DNA of 64,000 nt from Segnochrobactrum spirostomi (lineage in GTDB: Bacteria > Pseudomonadota > Alphaproteobacteria > Rhizobiales > Segnochrobactraceae), in contig NZ_VWNA01000003.1 of assembly GCF_009600605.1 (NCBI RefSeq), forward strand, positions 62,001-126,000, read 5' to 3'. Under the pieces are notes generated by a model. It was not told the origin of the DNA. It searched no databases and saw nothing but the letters and a program-made list of their open reading frames with translations. The position numbers were made by a program, and so were the translations under genes. Below are positions 27,134-35,992 of this stretch, piece after piece. How positions within the stretch are numbered: position 1 is the stretch's first letter; every line of letters starts with the position of its first letter.

Positions 27134-28048
27134 ATGTTCCACGCCCCCATTGCCGCTCGAGCCTTTCTCTCCCCCGCCGTGCCGACGGCTTCGGCCTCGG
27201 ATTTCGTGGCCGAGCGCCCGGTGGCCGCGACGCCGGGCTTCGTCGTCGGCCTCATCTTGGAGGCGACCGGCATCGCCATCGCCTTTCCGTCCGTCGAGGC
27301 GGGCTGGCCCGACCCCGACACCCCGCTTCTGGAGAGGGTGACGTCTCTGTTGCCGGAGGCGTTCGATACCGTCCTCGTCCATTCCGCCAGCCACGACCTC
27401 GGCGCCTTTTTCAGCCGGTTGCGCGCGGAGCGCCTGCATGCCGGCTTCATGATCTGCGATCTCCGAGGTCGCGGGGATATTGGCCTGAAGCGGCTCGCCT
27501 CCGCGCTCCTCGCCGCGCGGAGCGAGGATGCCACGAGTGTGGCGATCTATGCCGACGCGATCGGCGCGATCATCGCTGCCCGCTCTGTGGAGGGCAGCCT
27601 TGGCGGCACGCCGGGCAAAGGTCGGGCGTGCGGTGGTCTACCGAAATGGCGCCTGAAGAGGGTCGTCGACTATATTGACACCCATCTCGATCAGCCGATC
27701 ACGCTCGCCGATCTCGGCGCCGCCGCCAAACTCACGCGGATGCACTTCGCAGCGCAATTCAGGGCGACGACCGGTTTGCGCCCGCACGAATATCTGCTGC
27801 GGCGGCGGATCGAGCGCGCAAAGACGATGCTTGCCGATGACGATCTCCCGATCGTGGAGATCGCGCTCTCGGTGGGTTTCCAGACGCAGGCCCATTTCAC
27901 GACGGTGTTCGGCCGCTTCGTCGGCGTGACACCCTACCAGTGGCGACGGGCTCTTGCGGCGAAGCGGCGGACCCTTGCGTGTGAGCCCCGTCGCGCGAGC
28001 CTCGGCATCGACCGCGCCGCACCGCATGCCGCGCTGGGCCTGGTTTGA
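27134..28048 (+). CDS. AraC-family transcriptional regulator with an unfamiliar N-terminal half
   Basis: A 304-residue regulator. The C-terminal AraC domain is clear (RLKRVVDYIDTHLDQPITLADLG, MHFAAQFRATTGLRPHEYL, IVEIALSVGFQTQAHFTTVF, GVTPYQWRR). The first 170 residues match no ligand-binding domain I recognise; they contain a FDTVLVHSASHDLGAFFSRL segment and an Ala-rich helix. The ATG follows GAGGTAGGAAC. It lies upstream of, and convergent with, the efflux operon, separated by a stem-loop, so any control over efflux would act at a distance. Confidence 0.85.
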   Translation: MFHAPIAARAFLSPAVPTASASDFVAERPVAATPGFVVGLILEATGIAIAFPSVEAGWPDPDTPLLERVTSLLPEAFDTVLVHSASHDLGAFFSRLRAERLHAGFMICDLRGRGDIGLKRLASALLAARSEDATSVAIYADAIGAIIAARSVEGSLGGTPGKGRACGGLPKWRLKRVVDYIDTHLDQPITLADLGAAAKLTRMHFAAQFRATTGLRPHEYLLRRRIERAKTMLADDDLPIVEIALSVGFQTQAHFTTVFGRFVGVTPYQWRRALAAKRRTLACEPRRASLGIDRAAPHAALGLV

Positions 28049-28274
28049 TCCCCATCCCCCGACGCAAGCGAGGCGCCGCATCGAACGGCTCTCGAGCCCG
28101 AGCTTCGATCTGAACGCCGGGTGGCGGCCGCTCTTTCGTTCCTCGATGTCCCTCGCTGGCTCGTGCCCGCGGGGGCATTTCCATTTTTGGGCTCAGCCTG
28201 CCGGCGCCCACCCCCGACATCGGAAACGCCTGCCGAACCCGGAGTGGGCGGTCGGCTGTATCCGGCAAGGCAAA
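28049..28274. other. Non-coding gap after the AraC gene
   Basis: Together with the stem-loop that follows, this is a 310-base convergent intergenic region. No supported gene is seen on either strand. Confidence 0.5.
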
Positions 28275-28299
28275 GCCCGCGGACGTGCAGTCCGCGGGC
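28275..28299 (-). terminator. Stem-loop terminator of the efflux operon
   Basis: A perfect 10-bp stem (28275-28284 with 28290-28299) around five bases lies 60 bases past the HlyD-type gene. On the minus strand it is followed by TTTGCC, a short T-run. The stem carries the same GGAC-N5-GTCC apex as the hairpin at 7439-7465. Confidence 0.6.
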
Positions 28300-28358
28300 C
28301 GTATCCATTCAAAGCCATTCCTGTGCCCGATCCTCATCCGCCGGGCCGGCAGACTGCA

Positions 28359-29279
28359 TCAGTCGGGGAGGATGGAGACCGTTGCCGTGAGGCCCGCCAC
28401 CAGCACGATCGAGGGCGGGACATCATCCAGGACGATGCGGACTGGCACCCGCTGAGCGAGGCGGACCCAGGTGAAGACGGGGTTCACCGTCGCGAGGCCG
28501 GAGCCGTCCGGCTCGGCGTTCGAAACCGAAATGCCGCGGCCGATACCGACGACGTGACCCCGCAGAGGCTCGGGATGCGCCATCAGCGAGACCCGCGCGG
28601 CATCCCCGACATGGATCCCGCCGAGCAGGCTCTCCTCGAAATAGCCGTCGACCCAGAAGCTGTCGCTGTCCACCACGGAGAGCGCGCGCTGGCCGCTGGT
28701 CGCATAATCCCCCGGCTGGGTCAGCAGGTTGGTCACATAGCCGTTGACCGGCGAAACGATCCGGGTGCGATCGAGGTCAAGCTTGGCTTTGTCTCGCACC
28801 GCGATGGCCCGCTGCAGCGTCGCGGCGGCCACCGCCGCCGACGCCGCGAAACTCTGCTGCTCTTCCTGGGAGACGGCGAGGGCGTTCAATTCCGCTCGCC
28901 TCTGCGCTTCCATCTTCTTGTTGGCGAGGTCGGCCTCGGCGCCCGCAACCACGGCTTCCGCGTTGGCGAGGGCAATTTGGTAATCGCTCGGATCGATCAC
29001 CATGAGCAGATCGCCTTTGTGGACGAACTGGTCCGCCTTCACGGGGAGGTCCACGATCCGGCCGGAGACCTGTGGCGTGACGGTCACCACATAGGCGCGC
29101 ACGGTGCCGTCCCGCGTCCACGGCGTGGTCATGTACGTTTGCCACATGCGCCAGCCGAGGAAGCCGGCCAGCACGAGGGCAACGACTGTGAGCAGAAGCC
29201 CGAGAGCCCGGCGAAGCCGCGACCAGTGCCCCGTGCCGCGAACGCCGGCCGGCTCAGCGGCAGGACCAGAGGCACTCAT
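28359..29279 (-). CDS. HlyD/EmrA-type periplasmic adaptor of an aromatic-acid efflux pump (AaeA-like)
   Basis: A 306-residue membrane-fusion protein: one N-terminal membrane anchor (LGLLLTVVALVLAGFLGW, about 28-46), a lipoyl-like half motif (VTPQVSGRIVDLPVKADQFVHKGD), a short helical hairpin rich in Ala/Gln/Glu and a second half motif (IVSPVNGYVTNLLTQPGDY). It overlaps the DUF1656 gene by 26 bases with AGGAGAG before its ATG. With the FUSC protein and the small DUF1656 protein it forms an AaeXAB-like exporter for aromatic carboxylic acids or similar compounds. Confidence 0.9.
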   Translation of the reverse strand: MSASGPAAEPAGVRGTGHWSRLRRALGLLLTVVALVLAGFLGWRMWQTYMTTPWTRDGTVRAYVVTVTPQVSGRIVDLPVKADQFVHKGDLLMVIDPSDYQIALANAEAVVAGAEADLANKKMEAQRRAELNALAVSQEEQQSFAASAAVAAATLQRAIAVRDKAKLDLDRTRIVSPVNGYVTNLLTQPGDYATSGQRALSVVDSDSFWVDGYFEESLLGGIHVGDAARVSLMAHPEPLRGHVVGIGRGISVSNAEPDGSGLATVNPVFTWVRLAQRVPVRIVLDDVPPSIVLVAGLTATVSILPD

Positions 29280-29481
29280 GATGCTCTCCTATATAGATCA
29301 CGATGATCGATAGTATGATGGTGTACAAACACAGGTGGAAAATGCGCTCTTGCCACAAGGTTCCAAACACGCTGTAGCGCGCGAGAACAATCGCTATCGG
29401 TGTGACGATCAGCCAAGCCGCGAACATCATCACCACGAAGGGTGAGATCAGGACGCCGAGTATGTCGACCTCGGTGAACAT
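29254..29481 (-). CDS. DUF1656 small membrane protein (AaeX-like)
   Basis: A 75-residue protein with two hydrophobic segments (LISPFVVMMFAAWLIVTPIAI and LCLYTIILSIIVIYIG) and the MFTEVDILGV start typical of DUF1656. Such proteins accompany FUSC/HlyD pumps (aaeX in E. coli); their job is not established. The ATG is 14 bases after the FUSC gene and the end overlaps the adaptor gene, so the three are one transcript. Confidence 0.88.
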   Translation of the reverse strand: MFTEVDILGVLISPFVVMMFAAWLIVTPIAIVLARYSVFGTLWQERIFHLCLYTIILSIIVIYIGEHHECLWSCR

Positions 29482-29495
29482 TGGGTCGACGCTCC

Positions 29496-31541
29496 TCAGC
29501 TTTGGATGGGCGCGACGGCGCCGGTGATCAGGAGGTGGGGGTCGCGGTCGATCGCATCGATGATCACGGCGATGTCTGCCCCGACCCGCTCGCCCCCCGG
29601 CTGGGCGTCGGATTCGGCGGGAACGCGCTCTCGGCCCTCCATGCGGGCCAACGCTGCGAGATGGGCCCGGGCGGTCTGAAGGTGAGCCGCTGCGAGCGCC
29701 TTGAGCGCTTCGTGCAAAAGGTGTCCGCCGTCCGTTCCGAGACGGGTGGATTTCAGCCGGCCCACGGCCTGTCCAACCGCCAGAAGTGATAGAAGCGCTC
29801 CGGCATCCTTCGGGGTCGTCTGCGGGGGAAGGGTCTCGAGCCGTCTTTCCAGGCGATGGGTCCAGGCCTCGGGATCCGTCGGCTGCGCGCTCTGCATCTG
29901 TCGACGAAGCTCGCGGAACGAATGCTGGAGGATGCGTTTCAGACGCAGCCGAGGGCCCGGAACCGGCAGCAACACGAAGGAGAGCACCCCCGTGAGATTG
30001 CCGGCGATGATCGCGAGGCACAGGTTGAAATAGGTCTCGGCGTCGTAGGAGATGGGGTCGCCGAGGCCGAGCATGGGCAGGGCGCTGATCGCCATCGCGA
30101 GAAAGACGATCGGGTGCCAAGTCCCGGCCTGCAGGATGCCGAGCGCCGTAAAGAGCGGGAAAAGCAAACAGAGCAAGGCCGGGAGAGTGGTCAGGGCCGG
30201 CAGGATGGCGAAATAGATCGCGGCCCCGACAATCGCCATGAAGACGGCGCCGAGGGCATTGTCCTTGGCAAGCGCGGGGGCTTGGTCATCGCGGGCGACG
30301 AAGATCAGTGTCACGACGGCCGCGAAGACGATGGCGAAGGCGCCGTTCACCCACGCGGTCGCCACCGCGAACGCAGAGATCGCGAGAACCGCGGCAAAGG
30401 CTCTCAGACCGGCGAGCAGCGCAAGCAGCGGATCGTCGATCACAAGGCGCGGCCGGGCAGCCGCACGCGGCTCGGAGTCTCCCCCTTTGAGCATCCGCAG
30501 AGCCTCCGCCGTCGCGGCCAGATAGGTCACGACATCACGGGTGGCGTCCTTCAGCAGCCAATCGAGAGAACCCGCACACCCCATCGCTTGAAGGTCGCGA
30601 AGCGCCTTGGCGCTCGCTTCCTTCACGCCGTCCGGGTCGCGGCTGAGGGTCCCGACGGCGAGGGACCTCACCAACGCCGCCAGATGGGCGCGCATGGCGG
30701 GGTCGTCGCCAGCGATCTGATGGGGGTGGTGACCCACATTGCGCCATCCGACGAGGGCCGCGATCAAGGTGCTGCGAGGGGCGCGGAGACTGGCGCGCCG
30801 GGCATGGCGTCGCGCGGATCCGGCGATCGCGGCGTCCGTCGTGGCACTCAGTGGCGCCAGTGATTGCGTGACGGCGCGGCGTGCCTCGCGCATCTCATCC
30901 GTCTCGGACGCACAGGTGAGCGAGGCGACGAACCCGGCGGCGACTTGATCGGCGGTCCGTTGCAGGAGGCCGGCCAACAGGCGGCCCGCTTGATCGAAAT
31001 CGGTGACGATCATCACGAACGCCGTCACCGCGATGCCGATGCAGATCTCGCTGACGCGGATGAGCGACAGGAGGAAGGCGCTCGTGGGGTCGTTCAGCGT
31101 GTCGGCGAAGATGATCGTCGCCGTAATGCCGGCGAGGGCCGCCGCATAAGACGCAAAGCCCCGCAGGGCGACCGCCGCGAAGCCGCAGACGCCGCAAAAG
31201 AGCGCGAGGCTGAGGATCAGCATGTCGCGCTGCTGCGCCAGCAGACCGAGCAGCGCGACCATGACCAAGGCGCCCGTGAGCGTCCCGACGATCCGGTACC
31301 GACCTTTTTGCAGCGAGGCGCCGAGGTTCGGTTGGCAGACGATGGCGGCCGTCGTCGCAGCCCAGAACGAGTTCTGAAGTTCGAGATAGTAGGTGATCGT
31401 CAGTGTCAGGCAGACCGACGCCGCAAGCCGAAATCCGAACATGAGACGCGGCACGAGCCAGTCCTTCACGCGCAGGAGGACTTCCGGCGATCCGAAAGGA
31501 TTTCGGCTCACCGACGGGCTGAACCGGGACGTCACGCTCAT
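29496..31541 (-). CDS. FUSC-family inner-membrane efflux protein (AaeB-like)
   Basis: A 681-residue transporter with two blocks of hydrophobic segments (about residues 30-190 and 370-530) separated and followed by soluble helical domains, the layout of the fusaric-acid resistance/aromatic-acid exporter family. The conserved QNSFWAATTAAIVCQPNLGASLQKGRYR stretch (abbreviated SFWAATTAAIV, then KGRYR) is near the start. It is the first gene of the operon, with the order B-X-A instead of the enteric X-A-B. Expected substrates are aromatic acids such as p-hydroxybenzoate. Confidence 0.9.
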   Translation of the reverse strand: MSVTSRFSPSVSRNPFGSPEVLLRVKDWLVPRLMFGFRLAASVCLTLTITYYLELQNSFWAATTAAIVCQPNLGASLQKGRYRIVGTLTGALVMVALLGLLAQQRDMLILSLALFCGVCGFAAVALRGFASYAAALAGITATIIFADTLNDPTSAFLLSLIRVSEICIGIAVTAFVMIVTDFDQAGRLLAGLLQRTADQVAAGFVASLTCASETDEMREARRAVTQSLAPLSATTDAAIAGSARRHARRASLRAPRSTLIAALVGWRNVGHHPHQIAGDDPAMRAHLAALVRSLAVGTLSRDPDGVKEASAKALRDLQAMGCAGSLDWLLKDATRDVVTYLAATAEALRMLKGGDSEPRAAARPRLVIDDPLLALLAGLRAFAAVLAISAFAVATAWVNGAFAIVFAAVVTLIFVARDDQAPALAKDNALGAVFMAIVGAAIYFAILPALTTLPALLCLLFPLFTALGILQAGTWHPIVFLAMAISALPMLGLGDPISYDAETYFNLCLAIIAGNLTGVLSFVLLPVPGPRLRLKRILQHSFRELRRQMQSAQPTDPEAWTHRLERRLETLPPQTTPKDAGALLSLLAVGQAVGRLKSTRLGTDGGHLLHEALKALAAAHLQTARAHLAALARMEGRERVPAESDAQPGGERVGADIAVIIDAIDRDPHLLITGAVAPIQS

Positions 31542-31921
31542 GGCAGCGCCCTCTACGCCATCAAGGGGGATGGCGAGAGACTAAGTGTTTCGTCCGCAAG
31601 CGAAATCATACGCCGGGAAGCGACTGTAAAACCTTGGTGTGATGCGCTGCCGCGGCCGAGCCCCAATTGTGCGATCCCGCCAGTCGGGTCGCGCCGGTTG
31701 CGCAGCCGGGACCATCAGCCTCCGCGCGAACACGCACCGACGAAACGGGCTCCGGGCCGTGAACGCGAGCACACCAAAGTATGAGCCCCGCATGCCAAGG
31801 GCCGATTCCTGCCCGCCGCCGCCTCCGTGAGAATGGCCGCCATCAGGTCTCGGCGCCTCGGCCACGCACGGATGCGGATTGGCCGGTCGCTTGCCGCGAC
31901 GTCTTTCAGAAGGAGGCCTCT
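31542..31921. other. Divergent promoter region between efflux and peroxiredoxin operons
   Basis: 380 bases with no supported gene. The 31570-31640 part is A/T-richer and should hold the efflux promoter. The peroxiredoxin ribosome site AAGGAGG is at 31910-31916. No clear operator was identified. Confidence 0.5.
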
Positions 31922-32440
31922 GTGACCGAACAGCCGACGCACATATCGGGAACCCAGCTCCCACCCGGCGAGAGGGCCCCGGAGTTCACACTGCCCGCGA
32001 CGCCGGACCAGCGCCTTTCGCTCGCCGAGATGAGCGGGCGACCGGTCATCCTCGCCTTCTACCCGGCAGATTGGAGCCCGGTCTGCGGCGACGAGATGAG
32101 CCTCTTCAACGAAGTCCTTCCCGAGTTTCACAAGTATGGTGCGCAGCTCGTCGGCATCTCGACCGACGGGGTGTGGTGCCATGCTGCCTTCGCGGCCGAG
32201 CGCAAGCTGCATTTCCCGCTGCTCGCCGATTTCGAGCCGAAGGGCGAGGTCGCCCGGCGCTATGGCGTCTACCGCGCGGCGGACGGCATCGCCGAACGCG
32301 CGCTGTTCGTCATCGACGCCGAGGGCATCATCCGTTGGTCCTATGTTTCGGCCCTCGGCATCAACCCGGGCGCCGACGGGATCCTTGAGGCGCTCGAGAG
32401 CCTCTCCGTCCCGAGCTCGGCTGAAGGAGCCGCGTCATGA
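31922..32440 (+). CDS. Peroxiredoxin (AhpC/TSA family)
   Basis: A 172-residue thiol peroxidase. The peroxidatic Cys55 lies in FYPADWSPVCGDE, which differs from the more common TxxC motif by having SPVC; Cys86 (GVWCHAAF) is a candidate resolving residue. The GTG start at 31922 has AAGGAGG at ideal spacing, whereas no ATG nearby does. Its stop overlaps the DsbA-like gene start by four bases, so that protein may be its thiol partner or share its stress response. Confidence 0.88.
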   Translation: MTEQPTHISGTQLPPGERAPEFTLPATPDQRLSLAEMSGRPVILAFYPADWSPVCGDEMSLFNEVLPEFHKYGAQLVGISTDGVWCHAAFAAERKLHFPLLADFEPKGEVARRYGVYRAADGIAERALFVIDAEGIIRWSYVSALGINPGADGILEALESLSVPSSAEGAAS

Positions 32441-32967
32441 CCCGTGGAATTCCGCCGCTTGCCGGCGACGATCACCTTCAAGGGCCATCCGACGCGGTGG
32501 TGACGCTCGTGGAATATGGCGACTACGAGTGCCCTTATTGCGGCGAGGCCTATCCGGTCCTCAAGGCCGTCCAGCGCGCCATGGGTCCCGATCTTCGCTT
32601 CGTTTTCCGCAATTTCCCGCTGGTGGACATGCATGTCCATGCCCGGAGGGCCGCCGAGTTCGCCGAGGCGGCGGCCGAGACCGGAGCGTTCTGGGACGCG
32701 CACGACATGCTGTTCGAGAACCAGGGTGCGCTCGACGACCGGAGCCTGGCGGCCTATGGCGACCGCCTCGGCATCGAGCCCGCCTCGATCGCGGCCGCAT
32801 TCGCCGGAAAACACGACTCCAAGATCGAGCGCGACTTTCTCGGCGGCGTGCGCGGTGGGGTGAACGGAACCCCGTGTCTCTTCATCGATGGCCTACGCTA
32901 CGAAGGGCCTCGTGATGTCGAGAGTCTCGTCAACGCCCTCCGCGCGGTGGCGCGCCAGCGTCTCTAG
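32437..32967 (+). CDS. DsbA-like thioredoxin-fold protein
   Basis: A 176-residue thioredoxin-fold protein with a CPYC active site (Cys32-Cys35), the cis-proline loop NGTPCLFIDG and the YGDYECPYC/FRNFPL pattern seen in the thioredoxin-like domain fused to some NhaA antiporters and in stand-alone relatives. There is no signal peptide, so it should act in the cytoplasm. It overlaps the peroxiredoxin gene (ATGA), which suggests joint work in thiol redox protection. Confidence 0.88.
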   Translation: MTRGIPPLAGDDHLQGPSDAVVTLVEYGDYECPYCGEAYPVLKAVQRAMGPDLRFVFRNFPLVDMHVHARRAAEFAEAAAETGAFWDAHDMLFENQGALDDRSLAAYGDRLGIEPASIAAAFAGKHDSKIERDFLGGVRGGVNGTPCLFIDGLRYEGPRDVESLVNALRAVARQRL

Positions 32968-33043
32968 CAACCGATCCGGCTCGCATCCAGCCCGCGGCGA
33001 CGCGCCCGCGGGATGCCTCCCTCCTTTGGACAGGGTGATTTCC

Positions 33044-34249
33044 ATGACCGCTCGGGAAGACGCTTCGGCAGATCTCGTGGGCAAGGCGCGCGAACCCGCG
33101 GCGCTCGGGCGCGGAACGACGTTCGCGATGGCGGTCGCGGCCGGCCTCGCGGTCGCGAACATCTACTACAACCAGCCGATGCTCGAGCTGATCGAGCAGG
33201 AACTGCCGGATCGTCTGGCCGGGGCGATCCCGACGGCCACCCAACTCGGCTACGCCGTCGGGCTCTTCCTCTTGGTGCCACTCGGTGATCTCGTGGAGCG
33301 GCGACGGCTGATCGTCGTGCAGTTCGCGGCCCTCTCGGTCGCCCTTGCGCTGGCGGCCCTAGCCCCGAACGCCATGACACTCGTCGTCGCATCCCTCGCC
33401 GTCGGCTTTCTGGCGACGGTCGCACAGCAGATCATTCCCTTCGCCGCCCATCTGGCCTCGCCGGAACGGCGCGGCGCCACCGTGGGCACCGTCATGGCGG
33501 GCCTGCTGTCCGGCATCCTGCTCAGCCGGACGATGGCGGGGTTCGTTGCGGCCCATTTCGGGTGGCGGGAGATGTTCTGGCTCTCCGTGCCTCTCTCCGT
33601 TGCGGCGGCCGTGCTGATGGGTGTCGTTCTGCCACGAAGCAAACCCTCTTCGTCGATGGCCTATCCCCGCCTGCTCCACTCCATCTGGCATCTTTGGCGC
33701 ACGCTTCCGGCCCTGCGTCTGGCGGCACTCACCCAATCGGCGCTCTTCGCCGCGTTCACCGTGTTCTGGACGATCCTTGCGTTCCGCCTCGCCGAGCCGC
33801 GATACGGATATGGCGCCGAGACGGCGGGCCTGTTCGGGCTGGTGGGCGCCGTGGGCATTCTCGCCGCGCCCCTCGCGGGGCGCTTCGCCGACCGGAGCGG
33901 GGCCTCGCGGGCGGTCGCGCTCGGCGTCGCCGTGACGCTGGTTGCATGGGTGATCTTCGGCCTCTGGACGTCGCTGTCTGGCCTGGTGGTCGGGGTGATC
34001 CTTCTCGACTTCGGCATCCAAGCCGCCCTGATCTCGAACCAGCACATCGTCTTCGCCCTGCGCCAAGACGCGCGCGCTCGGCTGAACACCGTTCTGATGG
34101 GCACGATGTTTCTCGGGGGCGCCGTCGGCTCGGGCGCTGCAACGCTGGCGTGGCAGATGGGCGGCTGGACCTTTGTCAGCGCGCTCGGGGTGATCTTCGC
34201 GACGATCGCCGCCGGCCTGCAACTCGCCGGATCGCGCCGGCGGGCGTAG
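33044..34249 (+). CDS. Major facilitator superfamily transporter
   Basis: A 401-residue membrane protein with about 12 hydrophobic segments. The MFS motif after the second segment is present as PLGDLVERRRLIVVQ (GDLxERRR). The NIYYNQPML stretch near the start recalls a common drug/metabolite MFS subgroup. The ATG at 33044 was preferred to an upstream in-frame start that overlaps the previous gene. It follows the redox pair by 76 bases and faces an AraC gene. Confidence 0.88.
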   Translation: MTAREDASADLVGKAREPAALGRGTTFAMAVAAGLAVANIYYNQPMLELIEQELPDRLAGAIPTATQLGYAVGLFLLVPLGDLVERRRLIVVQFAALSVALALAALAPNAMTLVVASLAVGFLATVAQQIIPFAAHLASPERRGATVGTVMAGLLSGILLSRTMAGFVAAHFGWREMFWLSVPLSVAAAVLMGVVLPRSKPSSSMAYPRLLHSIWHLWRTLPALRLAALTQSALFAAFTVFWTILAFRLAEPRYGYGAETAGLFGLVGAVGILAAPLAGRFADRSGASRAVALGVAVTLVAWVIFGLWTSLSGLVVGVILLDFGIQAALISNQHIVFALRQDARARLNTVLMGTMFLGGAVGSGAATLAWQMGGWTFVSALGVIFATIAAGLQLAGSRRRA

Positions 34250-34266
34250 AGGGGCGCGGCCCCTCT
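34248..34266. terminator. Short GC-rich stem-loop between convergent MFS and AraC genes
   Basis: AGAGGGGC and GCCCCTCT pair perfectly across a three-base loop. It starts at the MFS stop codon and ends six bases before the AraC gene's end, so it may serve both. No T-run follows. Confidence 0.5.
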
Positions 34267-34272
34267 CGCCCC

Positions 34273-35247
34273 TCACTGGCGATGGGCGTCGCGCCATGCC
34301 TTCGGGGACGTACCGATCTCCCGGGAGAAGACCCGCGTGAAATGGCTCTGGTCGGCGAAGCCGCAAGCCACCGCGATCTCGGCGATGGTCATCCGGCCCT
34401 CGAGAAGAAGCTGCCGGCCTCTGTCGACCCGCATCTTGAGAAGCCAGCGATGGGGCGTCATCCCCGTGACGCGTGCGAACTGCCGCGCGAAGTAACTCGG
34501 CGTCAAGCCACAGGCCGCGGCAATTTCGGCGATCGTGAGGTTGCCGTCGAGCCTGTCGGCGATCATCTCGCGAGCCCGCTTCACCTGCCAGGCAGCAAGG
34601 CCTTTGGCGACGGCGCGCGGCTCCAGCGCGGTGCCGTATGCGCCTGCGATATGCGTGCAGAGCGCAACCATGGTCTGGTCGAGGAAGAGCTGGCTGAGCT
34701 CCCCGGACCGCTCGAGCGCCGCCGTCATCGCCAAGCCCAGATGGGAGATCACGGGGTCGAAGAAGCCCTGTCCCGACACGACGCGGAGATCGCCCATCGG
34801 CGGCCGGCCGCCGGCCCGTGCGAGGCTGTCGAAATAGCGCCTAGGGACATGAAAATGCAGCGTGTCGAAGGGATCTTCGAGCTTCGCCTCGACGCGGCTG
34901 CGGAGATCGAAGAAGACGCAATTGTTCCGCAGAAGTCCGGTTTGCGGGGTGCTGCGCCCGTCGAGCCAGAGCTCCCCCTTTTCGTAGTCGCTCAGTTCCA
35001 GGGAGAACGCATAGCCTTCCTGGGCCGGAACCGGCTCGACGAACCCGAAATCGGGCCCGCCGGCGATACGGGCGATCGTAACGTCCGATCCCGTGGCTCC
35101 GCGGAGGGCGAGCGAGGTGACGATCGTCTTGCCGTGCCAGTGCTCGTCGAGGCGCTCCCCGTAAGAATGTCTGCCCATCGTCCCCGTCTCGTCGATGATT
35201 CCTGCATCGCGCCGGTTGAGTTCGGCCGACCGTCCTGCCCGCGGCAT
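34273..35247 (-). CDS. AraC-family transcriptional regulator
   Basis: A 324-residue regulator. The N-terminal ~190 residues form a cupin-like sensing domain (FEDPFDTLHFHVPRRYF in the middle) and the C-terminus a standard AraC domain (NLTIAEIAAACGLTPSYFARQFARVTG and MTIAEIAVACGFADQSHFTRVFSREIGTSP). It reads towards the MFS gene, a common arrangement for a regulator and its efflux target. Confidence 0.9.
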   Translation of the reverse strand: MPRAGRSAELNRRDAGIIDETGTMGRHSYGERLDEHWHGKTIVTSLALRGATGSDVTIARIAGGPDFGFVEPVPAQEGYAFSLELSDYEKGELWLDGRSTPQTGLLRNNCVFFDLRSRVEAKLEDPFDTLHFHVPRRYFDSLARAGGRPPMGDLRVVSGQGFFDPVISHLGLAMTAALERSGELSQLFLDQTMVALCTHIAGAYGTALEPRAVAKGLAAWQVKRAREMIADRLDGNLTIAEIAAACGLTPSYFARQFARVTGMTPHRWLLKMRVDRGRQLLLEGRMTIAEIAVACGFADQSHFTRVFSREIGTSPKAWRDAHRQ

Positions 35248-35567
35248 CTGCTGCCTATCGCACCGCTGTCGGGACGCGTCGCGCGGGGGAGATCATTCCT
35301 GCGTGAGCGGCGCGTGCGAGGGCGAGAGCTGAACGCCCGCCGAACCGACCCCGTGCGGCGACCTATGCCCAGATCGGCTGCGTTCGCGGCCGGCCCTTCA
35401 TCAAGCGCAACCGCGCGAAGATCGCGTCGTCACGCATTTCTTCAACCCAGTCGCAATGTGTTCAATCGTGCGGCGGGCTCGGTCCGCTACCGTTCGGCCG
35501 CGGCAATATGAGAGCGGCGACGTCTCGAGAGGTTGCCGCGCAGAATTTCGTGCAGCGGAGCTCGAGC
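35248..35567. other. Gap between AraC gene and the small DHp-like gene
   Basis: About 320 bases with no supported gene. A GGAG ribosome site for the next gene is at 35556-35560. Confidence 0.45.
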
Positions 35568-35906
35568 ATGGACCGAACGGCCCCATCCAGCGAAACCGAC
35601 GAAACACCCTCCGGAATGCCTCGATGGCTATCGCGCGCCGGAGCGACCGCCGGATGCCCCGTTGTGTCGCCCTTTGCGACGGAGACGAGCGCGACGATCG
35701 CCGATGCGGTCGTCCAGGAACTGACGGCCGCCATCCTGGGAAGCGAGGCCTGCCGGAACTGGCTCGATCGGCCCGAGCCGGATATCGCAGAAGCGCAGGC
35801 TGCTATCGAACATTCCATCGTGGCCGCCCGCCGCGCCGCGGAACTGGTCAAGCGCTTGCGTTCGTCGAGCGTTGCGCCATCGGTGGCGGAGCAATCTGCT
35901 CGGTAA
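35568..35906 (+). CDS. Small protein resembling a histidine-kinase dimerisation domain without its histidine
   Basis: A 112-residue protein with no named family that I recognise. Residues 43-99 align without gaps to the DHp region of the histidine kinase encoded at 17298-22466 (its residues 1506-1562): about 20 of 57 positions are identical, including the W-L-x-R-x-x-P-D turn. The phospho-acceptor His is replaced by Asp46 and the following E-x-N-Q-P becomes A-x-V-Q-E. There is no ATPase domain. It may dimerise with, and inhibit, a true kinase. The ATG at 35568 has GGAG upstream; an ATG at 35508 lacks one. Its coding character and the homology are fair, its role a guess. Confidence 0.65.
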   Translation: MDRTAPSSETDETPSGMPRWLSRAGATAGCPVVSPFATETSATIADAVVQELTAAILGSEACRNWLDRPEPDIAEAQAAIEHSIVAARRAAELVKRLRSSSVAPSVAEQSAR

Positions 35907-35942
35907 CACACTTTGCGGCGCCCGGACCGTCGTGACCGTAAG

Positions 35943-35970
35943 GACCAGGCGGGCCGTGGCCCGCCTGGTC
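35943..35970. terminator. Strong stem-loop between the DHp-like gene and cydB
   Basis: A 12-bp perfect stem (35943-35954 with 35959-35970) and a four-base loop sit between the two convergent genes, 22 bases past the cydB end. It is well placed to end both transcripts. Confidence 0.65.
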
Positions 35971-35992
35971 TCGTGGAATTGAAAGCGAGGTC

